Shown: piece by piece, positions 28,704 to 38,250 of the stretch
Layout of the letters: every line of letters begins with the position of its first letter
Position numbering within the stretch: the first letter of the stretch is position 1
From: a bacterium
GTDB taxonomy: Bacteria; Bacillota; Clostridia; Lachnospirales; Lachnospiraceae
DNA length: 64,000 bases
NCBI GenBank assembly: GCA_030524675.1
Contig: JAUNGE010000008.1
Span: 1 to 64,000 of the forward strand
Direction of reading: 5' to 3'
Notes under the pieces: model-generated
What the model was told of the DNA's origin: nothing
The model's input: the letters and a program-made list of their open reading frames with translations, nothing else
The model's database searches: none
Program-made: the position numbers and the translations under genes

Positions 28704-30599
28704 TTATTTCATCGGAAACGAAATTTTTGTGACAGTTCCTTTCTCTTCGCTGCTGCAGACAGAAAATTCCGCCTTCTCTCCATAACACAAATGCAGCCGC
28801 ATCATGATATTGCGAATTCCCACACCATTTTTCTTCTTTTTTCCATCCTCCTCCACATCCTGATTGTGAGAAATCTGCTCCCAGAGCCTGGTGAGTTCTT
28901 CGCATTTCTCCGGTTTCATTCCCTTTCCATTATCTGCAACGATGATGGTTATAGACGTATCATCTGCCTCATTGCCTGCGCCCTCTCTCTTCACCGAGCT
29001 CACCAAAATTTCTATTTTTCCACGAATATTGTACGGTTCAATCCCGTATTTAATCGAATTTTCCACCAATGGCTGGATGATATGCTTGACAATTCGCGCC
29101 TTCATCACGCTCTCATCCGCATCAATCATGTAATCCAGCTTCTCCTCAAAGCGCACCTGCTCCAGATACATAAACAGGCGGATATTCTCCAGTTCTTCCT
29201 CTACAGTAGTATAAATACCGGAAATGCCCGTCGTGTTCATATTGGCGCGAAACAGATGTCCGAGTGCCAGCGCCATCTTTGAAATCTCCTTATTTCCCTG
29301 CATCAGTGCCATCCAGTTGATGGAATCTAAGGTATTATACAGAAAATGCGGATTAATCTGCATCTGAAGTGCCTGAATTTCGGCCTCTCTGGCATCATTC
29401 TGCAGCTTTTGCTCCTTGATGCGTGCCTCATACACTTCACGAATCAGCGTATCCAATCGGTATACCATCACATGGAACCTCTGAAACAGGCGGTCAATCT
29501 CCATGATATGAAATTTTTCATGAATTTTGAGGTCAAACTCTCCCTGCTCCACCTTCTCAAACTCATCCTCCAAAACCTTAAACGGCGCACGGATTGCTCT
29601 GGCATTGTGGATAGAAAAAAACAGGAAAACGAGAAGCAGCACAAAAGACACACAAAAGCACACAAAAACTGCCATGTGAGCGTCTTTTAAAATCTCGCGC
29701 TTCGGCGTGATGCACACGACATACCAGTAAAAACTCTCGGATGGCACTTCTGTATAAGTAAACAGAACCTTCTCTCCCTGATAGGAAATATATGTGTTAT
29801 TGCAGTCTGCATGAAAAAAGGAAGTGTCAAATTTATCTCCAATTCCCCGTTTTTCTATGGAACTGATAATTTTCCCGTCCGCCGCCACAATCAGCACTTT
29901 ATGCCCATCTGCCGGATACTGGTATTCATTCTGCACAAAGTTTAAAACTTGGTCCAGATTCAGCACTCCGTAAAAATATCCCAGAGTCTTTCCGATTGGC
30001 ACATTTCCTGAGGCATGCAGCGCACGAATTTTCTTCACAACTGGTATCGTCACATGCCCTCCATAATTATCCCACGCCGTTTGAACTAGGTCCGGCAACC
30101 ACACGGTCTCCCCGCCGGATTCACTCGCTTCCTGATACCAGGAGTAATCTTTTGCCTTCTTCGCTGTGTCAAATCCCAAAAGACTGCCCACCATATTTCC
30201 GTCCGCGGAGAAAACCACCATATTGTCAAACATCATAAAAGAATTTGCCACTCCTGTAATCGCCTGGTTCATCTCGACACGCAGAGCATTCAGGTCGCTC
30301 GCTTCCTTTCCGCTGCTCAGAAGTTTCTGCACCTGTGTGTGATAAGCGACATCTCGAAATGTCGTCTCCAGCCCCTCCAACCGGATTTCAATGCCTGATT
30401 TTTTCTGCCGGACAATCTGCTCACTGGTCTGTACCATATATTTCCAGGAATTTTCACTGAGAAGCGCATAGCTGACAATACTGATTAAAATAACAGAGAC
30501 TACGATTGAAACATAGGATGTGACAATAAAGCGGCTGCACAGTGTATTTTTGATGTGCCATCCACTGTACAGTCCGCCGTGTTGCTTTCTCTTTTTCAT
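28704..30599 (-). CDS. sensor histidine kinase, YesM type
   Basis: 631 residues. A membrane segment at about 22-48 (VTSYVSIVVSVILISIVSYA), an extracellular sensor of about 250 residues, and a second segment (FVCFCVSFVLLLVFLFFSIH) lead to a HAMP region. The phospho-acceptor His lies in ALQMQINPHFLYNTLDSINW, typical of HisK_5/YesM kinases. The ATPase part shows HIIQPLVENSIKYGI and IIVADNGKGM. It senses a carbohydrate outside the cell and phosphorylates the regulator encoded nine bases upstream. The gene order is that of clostridial sugar-responsive two-component systems. Confidence 0.94.
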   Translation of the reverse strand: MKKRKQHGGLYSGWHIKNTLCSRFIVTSYVSIVVSVILISIVSYALLSENSWKYMVQTSEQIVRQKKSGIEIRLEGLETTFRDVAYHTQVQKLLSSGKEASDLNALRVEMNQAITGVANSFMMFDNMVVFSADGNMVGSLLGFDTAKKAKDYSWYQEASESGGETVWLPDLVQTAWDNYGGHVTIPVVKKIRALHASGNVPIGKTLGYFYGVLNLDQVLNFVQNEYQYPADGHKVLIVAADGKIISSIEKRGIGDKFDTSFFHADCNNTYISYQGEKVLFTYTEVPSESFYWYVVCITPKREILKDAHMAVFVCFCVSFVLLLVFLFFSIHNARAIRAPFKVLEDEFEKVEQGEFDLKIHEKFHIMEIDRLFQRFHVMVYRLDTLIREVYEARIKEQKLQNDAREAEIQALQMQINPHFLYNTLDSINWMALMQGNKEISKMALALGHLFRANMNTTGISGIYTTVEEELENIRLFMYLEQVRFEEKLDYMIDADESVMKARIVKHIIQPLVENSIKYGIEPYNIRGKIEILVSSVKREGAGNEADDTSITIIVADNGKGMKPEKCEELTRLWEQISHNQDVEEDGKKKKNGVGIRNIMMRLHLCYGEKAEFSVCSSEEKGTVTKISFPMK

Positions 30600-30607
30600 A
30601 CGCCCAC

Positions 30608-31765
30608 CTACACCTCTCCCCCTCCCTTTCTGCGTCTATTGACATAATCTGCCGGAGATACCCCATACTTTTTCTTAAACGCATCTGTAAAATACCTCGA
30701 ACTGCCATACCCGACCATATCTGCAATCTCATAAATCTTATATTTTCTCTCCAGCAAAAGTTCTCTCGCCTTCTCAGTCCGAATATTCACCACATAACTC
30801 TTAAAATTTTCTCCAAAAGTCCTCGTAAAAGCAGTAGAAAGATAGCCATAACTCACATGAAGCCGGTCTGCCACCTGACGCAGAGAAAGCTCTTTGTCGC
30901 TGTAATGTGCGTTTACATACTGTCTCGCCTGATAGCTGACACGAATTGCCAAAGCCTCTGCATTTTCCTGCAGCATCATCAAAATGCTGCACAAATCTTC
31001 CTCAAACGCGGCTTCCTGACTTCTCAGTTCTTCCTGATGTCCTGATTCTTTCTGCCATCCCAATTTTTTCTGCTGCTTCCCCTCCTTCAGCCCATTTCTA
31101 TCCTCACTTTCCGAAACAGAAAATGTCTGCAAATCTGAGAGCACAGACTCCTCTAGCCGAAAATACCGCACCACTTTTTCCAGCACAGCTTTCCGGTACG
31201 CATCAGGATGGCTGCTGTAGAAATTGCGGCAATCTGAAAGAATTCTCTCTGCCGCCTGTTTCACCTTCTCGGGACTGCCTTCCTCCATTGTCAAAACCAG
31301 CTGTTCCAGATTTCGGTCCGTCTCAGAAAACAGGTGCCTCCCACTTTGCATACTCTGCATACGCACATGTTCTTCCTGCTCTCTGTCTAACGTTACTTTC
31401 AGTTTCCGAAAAATATCCGTAATCTTATCTGGGTCCAACGGTTTCAAAATATAGTTTTCCACTTTCAGCTGAATCGCTCCCAGCGCATAGTCAAACTCGC
31501 TGTAGCCGCTGATTACAATGCTCTTTACCCCTTCATTATACTCCCTTGCCTTCTCAATCAGCTCCAATCCGTTCATCTCCGGCATACTGATGTCCGTCAG
31601 AAGGACATCAATTTTTCTCTGTGAGAAAAGCTCTAGTGCTTCCTGGGCATTTCCCACCGCACCCACCAGCTCATATCCCATCTCTCCCCATGGAATAATT
31701 TTGCTAAGTCCCCGACGGATGAGCGCCTCATCGTCCACAATCAGCAAGGTATACATCAGCATCAT
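30608..31765 (-). CDS. AraC-type response regulator, YesN type
   Basis: 385 residues. The receiver domain at 1-120 has LLIVDDEALIRRGLSKIIPW, phospho-Asp in VLLTDISMPEMNGLEL and Lys in ENYILKPLDPDK. A linker of about 150 residues with a Gln/Lys/Glu-rich stretch leads to two C-terminal AraC HTHs (LSLRQVADRLHVSYGYLSTA; YEIADMVGYGSSRYFTDAFK, with KKYGVSPADYV). It is the first gene of the sugar operon, probably activated by the YesM-like kinase and acting on this operon. The start at 31765 follows AGAGGAG. Confidence 0.94.
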   Translation of the reverse strand: MMLMYTLLIVDDEALIRRGLSKIIPWGEMGYELVGAVGNAQEALELFSQRKIDVLLTDISMPEMNGLELIEKAREYNEGVKSIVISGYSEFDYALGAIQLKVENYILKPLDPDKITDIFRKLKVTLDREQEEHVRMQSMQSGRHLFSETDRNLEQLVLTMEEGSPEKVKQAAERILSDCRNFYSSHPDAYRKAVLEKVVRYFRLEESVLSDLQTFSVSESEDRNGLKEGKQQKKLGWQKESGHQEELRSQEAAFEEDLCSILMMLQENAEALAIRVSYQARQYVNAHYSDKELSLRQVADRLHVSYGYLSTAFTRTFGENFKSYVVNIRTEKARELLLERKYKIYEIADMVGYGSSRYFTDAFKKKYGVSPADYVNRRRKGGGEV

Positions 31766-31809
31766 CTTCTCCTCTTATGGCGCCGCCGCTGCCAGGCGAC
31801 ATATCCGTT

Positions 31810-32628
31810 TTATAGTCTCTCGCGCAATACCCTCACTAGCGTCGCAGCCAAAAAAAGTGCCAAATTCATGAGGACCACACTCGCGCCTGCCGGTGTTCCA
31901 TACTGATAGGAAATCATAATTCCTGCCACAAAGCATAGCACAGCTGTCGCAGCCGAACTCAGAACAACTGCTTTAAAGCTCTTAAACAGGCGCATGGCAG
32001 TAACTGCCGGAAAAATAATCAGGCTGGATATCAGCATGGCGCCCATCATCCTCATTCCCAGGACAATCGTAACCGCAGTCAGCACAGCAATCAGCGTATT
32101 GTACCACTGTGTCTTCACGCCTGTTGCGCGTGCAAAGCTCTCATCAAATGTGACAGCGAACATCTTGTGATAACAGAAAAGAAACAAAAGCAGCACAACT
32201 GCACATAGCGCCACGCTCAGACGCACATCCTGCCTGCGCATCGCCAAAATGCTTCCGAACATGTAACTGTTAATATCGGTAGTCATCCCCGTCGTCAGCG
32301 ATGTCACGGTCACACCGAATGCCAGCGAGCTGGCAGACACTATCGCAATCGCCGCATCGCTCGGCGTTTTCCCCTTTTCTGTCAGCCGCAGCAAAAAAAA
32401 CGCTGCCAGGATCACTATCGGAATGGACACCATAAGAGGTGCCCATCCTGCTGCCAAAGCCACAGAAAGCGCTCCGAAGGACACATGGGACAGCCCGTCT
32501 CCAATCATGGAATACCGTTTTAAAACCAGGCTCACTCCCAGAAGAGCTGCGCACAGCGCCACCATGGTGCCTGCCAGCACGGCCCTCTGGATAAAGGGGT
32601 ATGACATCATTTCCATCCAGATTTTCAT
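31810..32628 (-). CDS. zinc/manganese-type ABC transporter permease
   Basis: 272 residues with eight or so membrane segments, of the ABC-3 family (ZnuB/AdcB): MIGDGLSHVSFGALSVALAA near the N-terminus and MGAMLISSLIIFPAVTAMRL. The start overlaps the ATPase gene by four bases (32625-32628). It forms the channel for a divalent metal handed over by the His-rich binding protein two genes upstream. Zinc is inferred from that protein. Confidence 0.92.
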   Translation of the reverse strand: MKIWMEMMSYPFIQRAVLAGTMVALCAALLGVSLVLKRYSMIGDGLSHVSFGALSVALAAGWAPLMVSIPIVILAAFFLLRLTEKGKTPSDAAIAIVSASSLAFGVTVTSLTTGMTTDINSYMFGSILAMRRQDVRLSVALCAVVLLLFLFCYHKMFAVTFDESFARATGVKTQWYNTLIAVLTAVTIVLGMRMMGAMLISSLIIFPAVTAMRLFKSFKAVVLSSAATAVLCFVAGIMISYQYGTPAGASVVLMNLALFLAATLVRVLRERL

Positions 32629-33344
32629 AGCTCTGCTCCTCCTAAAAACTGCTTTCCCACAGCCGAATTTTTATATTGGTCTGTTGTCCCATAAAACAGC
32701 GGCTCCTTCTTCAAATGCAGGATTTTCCCTGCCTCCGTGATAATACTGCGGATATCGTGCGATACCATAATCACTGCCATGTGTTCCTTCTGATTCAGCT
32801 CCCGTATCAATGCATACAACTCCTGGGATGCCGCCGGATCCAGTCCGGTAATCGGCTCGTCCAGAATCAGGAGTCCTCTGGCTGCGCAGAGTGCTCTCGC
32901 AATCAAGACGCGCTGCTGCTGTCCGCCGGACAGCTCACGGTAACACTGCTTTCTCAGATGTTCAATTCCCAGCCGCCTCATCGAGACTGCCGCCATCTCC
33001 TTTTCTGCCCTGCCATAAAAAGGGCGCCTTCCCAGATGACTCAGACAGCCGGAGAGCACCACTTCATATACCGTTGCTGGAAAATCCCTCTGAGCAGCTG
33101 TCTGCTGCGGCAGATAACCGATTCCGTGATTTTTGAGCTCTCCTGACATCCATATCTTTCCGCCGGTCGGTTTTAAAAGCCCCAAAAGCCCTTTTACCAG
33201 CGTACTTTTTCCAGAGCCGTTCTCCCCCACAATGCAGAGATAGTCGCCCTTTTCAATCTGTATGGTGACTCCTGTCACTGCATCCTGATTTTCATAGCCA
33301 AAATCCACATTCGTGCACTCCAGCAATACCTGTTCATTTCTCAT
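32625..33344 (-). CDS. zinc/manganese-type ABC transporter ATP-binding protein
   Basis: 239 residues. Walker A is GENGSGKSTLVKG, the Q-loop IGYLPQQ, the signature YRELSGGQQQRVLIARAL, Walker B GLLILDEPITGLD, with MVSHDIRSI as the H-loop. It powers metal import with the neighbouring permease. It lies 164 bases behind the binding-protein gene. Confidence 0.94.
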   Translation of the reverse strand: MRNEQVLLECTNVDFGYENQDAVTGVTIQIEKGDYLCIVGENGSGKSTLVKGLLGLLKPTGGKIWMSGELKNHGIGYLPQQTAAQRDFPATVYEVVLSGCLSHLGRRPFYGRAEKEMAAVSMRRLGIEHLRKQCYRELSGGQQQRVLIARALCAARGLLILDEPITGLDPAASQELYALIRELNQKEHMAVIMVSHDIRSIITEAGKILHLKKEPLFYGTTDQYKNSAVGKQFLGGAEL

Positions 33345-33508
33345 AATTCACCATTTTCTATCAAAAAATCTGTATTCTGTATTGTATTTCCAACTTCGCC
33401 AGTTCTGATTTTCTTGTCTGATTTTCCTGCTTTTTCTTGGTTCCATTTTTGCAGGCTCGATTTCACTTCTACAATCCTATCTACAGGTCTAATTCCGCTT
33501 CCACACTC

Positions 33509-34696
33509 CTACTCCGAAAATCCGATTTTCAAGGCCTCAATATTTCTGCGCATCAGTTCTGCGTACGTAATGCCACTGTCAAACTCCAGCCTAGTCACAT
33601 TATGGCAGGAGTGAAGCAGAAGCGGCTGTGCGCCGGTCTCTTCCTGAAGAATCTCCGCCACCCGTGAACTGGATAATTCCAGATAATACACAGCCGGAAT
33701 CTTTTCACGCTTCACCTTGTCAATGAGAAAGGCGATCGTCTTCGCGCTCGGCTCCGTGTCCGCACTGCATCCAGTAAATGCCGCATAATATTTCAGGCCA
33801 AACTCCTCCGCGAAATACCGGAATGGAAACTTATCCGCCACCACCAGGGTGTGGTTTGAGGATGCATCCACCACCTCATGAATCTCCCTGTCTATCTGCA
33901 TCAGCTCTTCTTTGTAGGAAGCGGCGCGTGCCTGGTACTGCTCGGTATGGGCAGGATCCAACTCACAGAGTGCATGCGCAATCTCTGTCACGATGCGCAC
34001 CGCATTTGCCGGAGACGTCCAGATGTGTTCATCATACTCAATATGAAGACTGTCATCATCATGCGCATGGTCGTGTTCCTCATGGTCATGTTCTTCCTCA
34101 TGGTATTCTTCATGCCCATCGCCATGTTCCTCATGGTCATGTTCTTCCTCATGGTAGTTCTCTTCATCGTGATGTTCCTCTTCGTCATCATCATGATTGC
34201 TGCCTTCATGGCGGTGTTCGGTATCTCCCAGCTCGCTGTCTGCATGGTGATGTCCACTGTCCTCCATGCCTTCCACAACTTCCTCCTCATACACATCCAC
34301 AAAGTCCATCATGCGGACTACCATTCTGGTATCCGATTCCGCCGCCTCCAATACCTGTGTCAGCCACTGCTCCATCTCGCCGCCGTTGCACAGGACGAGG
34401 TCCGCCTGTTGAATTGTAATCATATCTTTTGGTGTCGGCTCAAAAGAATGGCTGTCCATTCCTGCCGGAATCACCATTGTCAAATCAATATACTCTGCCC
34501 CGATCTGTCTGGCAAAATCATAGTAAGGAAACAGTGTGGCAATCACTTTCTTTTTTCCATTTTCCGATGTCTCGCCCACTGTTCCCCCGTTTTTCGAGGC
34601 GCCGGAAACGCAGCCGCACAGCAGGGCACAGCACAGCAGCGAACATGCTGCTACGAGTTTCAAATAGAACTTTCTATTCTGTTTTCTCTTATTCAT
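33509..34696 (-). CDS. zinc-type substrate-binding lipoprotein with very long His-rich loop
   Basis: 395 residues, ZnuA/AdcA family. The lipoprotein signal is LVAACSLLCCALLCGCVSG. Metal ligands are expected at DSHSFEPTPKDM, IWTSPANAVRIV, and LVVADKFPFRYFAEEF. Between them, about residues 145-225, stands a loop extremely rich in His, Asp and Glu (HHHAD, EEEHDHEEHGDGHEE, HDHEEHDHAHDDD). ZnuA proteins often carry such loops as zinc traps, but one of about 80 residues is large. Its DNA is a run of imperfect CATGGTCATGTTC repeats, so it probably varies in length by slippage. Confidence 0.92.
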   Translation of the reverse strand: MNKRKQNRKFYLKLVAACSLLCCALLCGCVSGASKNGGTVGETSENGKKKVIATLFPYYDFARQIGAEYIDLTMVIPAGMDSHSFEPTPKDMITIQQADLVLCNGGEMEQWLTQVLEAAESDTRMVVRMMDFVDVYEEEVVEGMEDSGHHHADSELGDTEHRHEGSNHDDDEEEHHDEENYHEEEHDHEEHGDGHEEYHEEEHDHEEHDHAHDDDSLHIEYDEHIWTSPANAVRIVTEIAHALCELDPAHTEQYQARAASYKEELMQIDREIHEVVDASSNHTLVVADKFPFRYFAEEFGLKYYAAFTGCSADTEPSAKTIAFLIDKVKREKIPAVYYLELSSSRVAEILQEETGAQPLLLHSCHNVTRLEFDSGITYAELMRRNIEALKIGFSE

Positions 34697-34730
34697 GTTT
34701 TATTTTTTCTCTTACTTTTTCACTACTTTT

Positions 34731-34997
34731 TTACTTTTCCATCATCTCTGTTTCCACGAATTCACACAGTTTATCGAGCGCCTCCTGCTCCTGTTCTCCA
34801 TCGCAGATAATCTCCATTTCCTCACCAAAAGAAAGAATGGCATTCATCAGACTAATCAGAGATTTTCCATCACATGTTCTGCCGTTTCCAATGATTGTGA
34901 CACTGCACGGAAATTTCTCCGCAATCGTCACAAACTTTACCCCTTTTTTTGCATGAAGACATCTTGCACCTTTTACAACTAATGTTTTATGAACCAT
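34731..34997 (-). CDS. HPr-family phosphocarrier-like protein
   Basis: 88 residues, full HPr length. His15 is conserved (VKGARCLHAKKG) and so is Ser46 (DGKSLISLM), but the usual Arg17 is Lys. Arg17 stabilises the phospho-His in true HPr, so this may be a Crh-like or specialised paralogue. It lies between metH and the zinc importer genes, away from any PTS gene in the window. A regulatory role is more likely than general sugar phosphorylation. Confidence 0.85.
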   Translation of the reverse strand: MVHKTLVVKGARCLHAKKGVKFVTIAEKFPCSVTIIGNGRTCDGKSLISLMNAILSFGEEMEIICDGEQEQEALDKLCEFVETEMMEK

Positions 34998-35035
34998 AAC
35001 TTACTCTTCTCCTTTATGATATATTTCTTATGTTT

Positions 35036-37513
35036 CTATTCTCCAAACACAGACTGTGCGTACTTCACAGATGCCATCGCATCCTTGCAGTACTGGTCTG
35101 CACCTATGGTATCCGCATATTCTTTTGTCAACACAGCGCCGCCGACCATAATCTTTACATCCGGCGCTGCTTTTCTAAGCTGGCGGATGGTCTCCTCCAT
35201 GCTGGGAACTGTCGTCGTCATCAGCGCACTCAGTCCCACCAGGCGAATGTTCTCCCGCACAGCCGTCTCCACCACGACCTCCGGCGGCACATCTTTTCCC
35301 AAATCCAGCACTTCAAAACTGTAGTTTTCCAGTAATACTTTCACAATGTTCTTTCCAATATCGTGAATATCTCCCTTTACAGTCGCCAGAATGATGCGCC
35401 CCTGCTTCTCCTGTGCGCCTCCCGCGGACTCCATCGCATCTTTTATCACTTCAAATGCAGCTTTCGCCGCCTCCGCACTCATCAGAAGCTGCGGCAGGAA
35501 CACTGTGCCTGCTTCAAATCCTTTTCCGACTTCATTCAAGGCCGGAATCAGTTCTTCATTTACTATCTCCAGTGCCTCCTGCTCCCGAAGGCCCTCTTTT
35601 GTGGACTGCACAGCCTTTTCCTTCAATCCACGCACTACGCTCTCAAAAAGCGGGGATTTTGCAGCTTCTTCTCTTTCTCCCTGCTGCCTGCTTCCATCTG
35701 CCCGCGCTGTACTGGACTGCCCGCTGCTTCGCCTCTGTTTTTCTGCCTCTTTTGCCGCTTTCAGAGCTGCCGCCTGTGCCGCATACATGGAGATGTACGT
35801 CTGGCAATGCTCGTCCAGCCCCGCCAGTGCTCGATAGCTGTAGTATGCCTGCATCATGGCCTCGGAATTCGGGTTGATAATCGCTGCGGAAAGCCCATCC
35901 TGCAGCGCCAGTGTAAAGAATGAAGCATTGACATACTCGCGCATCGGCAGGCCGAAGGAAATATTGGACACGCCAAGAATGGTCTTTCCCCCAAGCTCAT
36001 CTCTGACACCCCGCAGTGTTTTCAGTGTTGTCACCGCACCCTGCTCATCAGAACTGATTGTCATGCAGAGTCCATCTATCACGATATCTTTTTTGGAAAT
36101 TCCATATTTTGCTGCTTCTGCGTAAATTTTTTTTGCAACCGCGATGCGCCCCTCTGCCGTCTTGGGAATCCCATCCTCATCGAGTGCCAGCGCCACCACA
36201 ACGCCGCCATACTTTTTTACCAGAGGAAATACCTGATTCATGACTTCCTGCTTTCCATTTACGGAGTTTACCATCGGCTTTCCGTTGTACACACGCATAG
36301 CGTGTTCCATCGCCTTCGGGTCGGAGGTGTCAATCTGAAGCGGCAAATCCAGCACGCTCTGCAGCGCCTCCACCGCCTCCTGCATCACAGCTACCTCGTC
36401 AATCTCCGGCAGTCCCACATTGACATCCAGAATATGCGCCCCATGTTCCTGCTCGTTTACGCCTTCCTGGAGAATATAATCCAGATTGTGGTCTCTGAGC
36501 GCCTGCTTTAATTTCGGCTTTCCTGTCGGATTGATTCTCTCTCCGATAATCACCGGATCTTTTCCGATTTCCACACACTGCGCATAGGAAGTCACAATGG
36601 TCTTTTCCTTCTTTGTCACCGGAATCGGCGGCATATCTGCACAGAGTGCAGTCAGTTTTCCAATATGTTCCGGAGTTGTGCCGCAGCATCCACCCGCGGC
36701 ACGAATTCCCATTGCCACAAACTCTCTCATTGCCTCGGCAAAGGTATCCGAATCAATATCGTACACCGTCTTTCCGTGCTCGCTTCTCGGAAGCCCCGCA
36801 TTCGGATTCACCAGAACCGGAACCGACGCCTCTGCCAGCATCTCTGTCACAATCTCCTTCATCTGCAGCGGTCCCTGCCCGCAGTTGACACCGAGCACAT
36901 CCACGCCGAGACCCTCGAGAAGTGCCACTACAGACTTCACAGTTCCGCCGGTCAGCATCTTTCCCTTGGAGTCAAATGTGACTGTGGCAAACACAGGAAG
37001 GTCCGAGTGTTCCTTGGCTCCCAGCACAGCCGCCTTCAGCTCATAGCTGTCGCTCATTGTCTCAATCAAAATCAGGTCTGCGCCTTCTCTGACACCAATT
37101 TCTACCACCTCGCTGTAGAGCGACACAGCATCCTCAAATGCCAGATCTCCCATCGGTTTTAGCAGTTTTCCGGTCGGTCCCAAGTCCAGAGCCACATAGC
37201 CTCTTCTTCCTGTTTTCTCCTCGACTCTCCTGACCGCTTCCTTCGCATTTGCGATAGCTGCTGCCACGACTTTTTCCAGGGAAAATTCGCCGTCCGCTCC
37301 ATATTTCAGGCGATTTGCCCCGAATGTATTGGTTGTCAGCACATCGCATCCCGCTGTCAGATATGCTTCCTGAATATTTATAATCACGTCAGGGTGCAGG
37401 ATATTCCATGTCTCCGGCAGCTCTCCTGGCCCTAATCCCTCTGCCTGCAAAAGACTTCCCATGCCCCCGTCAAAAAAGACGATTTTTTTCTGCAGTAATT
37501 CCAAGATTCCCAT
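35036..37513 (-). CDS. metH: cobalamin-dependent methionine synthase lacking the activation domain
   Basis: 825 residues from the ATG at 37513, which has GGAGG eight bases in front and lies just past the preceding stop. The order is: homocysteine S-methyltransferase (1-300; FDGGMGSLLQAEGL, VNCGQGPLQM, zinc motif AAGGCCGTTPEHI), pterin-binding (325-570; IGERINPTGKPKLKQAL, VNVGLPEIDE), a cobalamin cap (600-680), and a B12 domain (700-825; DIHDIGKNIVKVLLENY with the axial His, VGLSALMTTT, MVGGAVLT). The C-terminal reactivation domain is absent and encoded by the gene before. It makes methionine from homocysteine and methyl-folate. Confidence 0.95.
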   Translation of the reverse strand: MGILELLQKKIVFFDGGMGSLLQAEGLGPGELPETWNILHPDVIINIQEAYLTAGCDVLTTNTFGANRLKYGADGEFSLEKVVAAAIANAKEAVRRVEEKTGRRGYVALDLGPTGKLLKPMGDLAFEDAVSLYSEVVEIGVREGADLILIETMSDSYELKAAVLGAKEHSDLPVFATVTFDSKGKMLTGGTVKSVVALLEGLGVDVLGVNCGQGPLQMKEIVTEMLAEASVPVLVNPNAGLPRSEHGKTVYDIDSDTFAEAMREFVAMGIRAAGGCCGTTPEHIGKLTALCADMPPIPVTKKEKTIVTSYAQCVEIGKDPVIIGERINPTGKPKLKQALRDHNLDYILQEGVNEQEHGAHILDVNVGLPEIDEVAVMQEAVEALQSVLDLPLQIDTSDPKAMEHAMRVYNGKPMVNSVNGKQEVMNQVFPLVKKYGGVVVALALDEDGIPKTAEGRIAVAKKIYAEAAKYGISKKDIVIDGLCMTISSDEQGAVTTLKTLRGVRDELGGKTILGVSNISFGLPMREYVNASFFTLALQDGLSAAIINPNSEAMMQAYYSYRALAGLDEHCQTYISMYAAQAAALKAAKEAEKQRRSSGQSSTARADGSRQQGEREEAAKSPLFESVVRGLKEKAVQSTKEGLREQEALEIVNEELIPALNEVGKGFEAGTVFLPQLLMSAEAAKAAFEVIKDAMESAGGAQEKQGRIILATVKGDIHDIGKNIVKVLLENYSFEVLDLGKDVPPEVVVETAVRENIRLVGLSALMTTTVPSMEETIRQLRKAAPDVKIMVGGAVLTKEYADTIGADQYCKDAMASVKYAQSVFGE

Positions 37514-37515
37514 TT

Positions 37516-38163
37516 CTAATTCCTCCGATACAGACAATCTGTTTTTTTACATACCTCGCATCCGTCCAGAACGCAGTTTCCAGGCTTTCTGCTCATGCCA
37601 ATCACGGCGCTCACAGACTTGGAAGGCATCATCAAAAGACTGTCCGTCAAGGTGATTCCTGCCCATTTTGCCGCATCCAGAGCCTGTAAAATCTCCCTCT
37701 GGTTCTCCAAAGCAAAATCTCCGTATCCAGGGCTGAAACGCGGTCTGAGATACCATCCTTCCTCCAAAAATTTCCTTTTCCATTGTTCATTTAATGTATT
37801 GCAGTACTCCTCAATCAAGGCGGCAGAGGCGGCCTGCATCACCACAGCGCGGCTCATCTGAAACCGGCTGTATTTTGCCAAAAGCCGGTCAATTCCAACC
37901 CCGAGTGTCGCAGCAAAGACCAGTATCTGTTCACAGTCCTTCAGATTTTTTGCCAGATTTCTGCTCTCTGTCGTAAAACAGCCCGACTGTATCATGCCGT
38001 CTGCACTTTCCACTGTCACCGGAAACACACGGTACACATGGACAGGACTCGCGGTGCGCTGCACTTCCTCCATACAGGAATCCACCAGCTGTTCCGTTCT
38101 CTCATCTGGTGCATTTCCCCGATATCCCAGATACCGCAGCACCTCCCGCTTTCTTATCTCCAT
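37516..38163 (-). CDS. methionine synthase activation-domain protein, stand-alone
   Basis: 215 residues equivalent to the fourth domain of large MetH proteins. The motifs RPRFSPGYGDFALENQ and LMMPSKSVSAVIGMSR are the AdoMet-binding signature, and a Cys-rich end (CVLDGCEVCKKTDCLYRR) follows. It should reactivate the cob(II)alamin form of the adjacent MetH using AdoMet and a reductant. Split MetH systems of this kind are known in clostridia and Thermotoga. The C-terminal Cys cluster is notable. It sits between metF and metH. Confidence 0.9.
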   Translation of the reverse strand: MEIRKREVLRYLGYRGNAPDERTEQLVDSCMEEVQRTASPVHVYRVFPVTVESADGMIQSGCFTTESRNLAKNLKDCEQILVFAATLGVGIDRLLAKYSRFQMSRAVVMQAASAALIEEYCNTLNEQWKRKFLEEGWYLRPRFSPGYGDFALENQREILQALDAAKWAGITLTDSLLMMPSKSVSAVIGMSRKPGNCVLDGCEVCKKTDCLYRRN

Positions 38164-38250
38164 CGCTGATTCTCTCCCGTTTTTCTCTCGTTGATTCTCT
38201 CCAGTTTCTCTCTATGATATGATTTATAAAATTTCTCGCTCGCGCATCTG

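Noticed and set aside
33878-34810. 310-codon plus-strand frame rich in Met, Ile, Val and Phe opposite the zinc-binding protein
   Set aside because: Its membrane-like look is the mirror of His/Asp/Glu codons on the other strand; no ribosome site fits.
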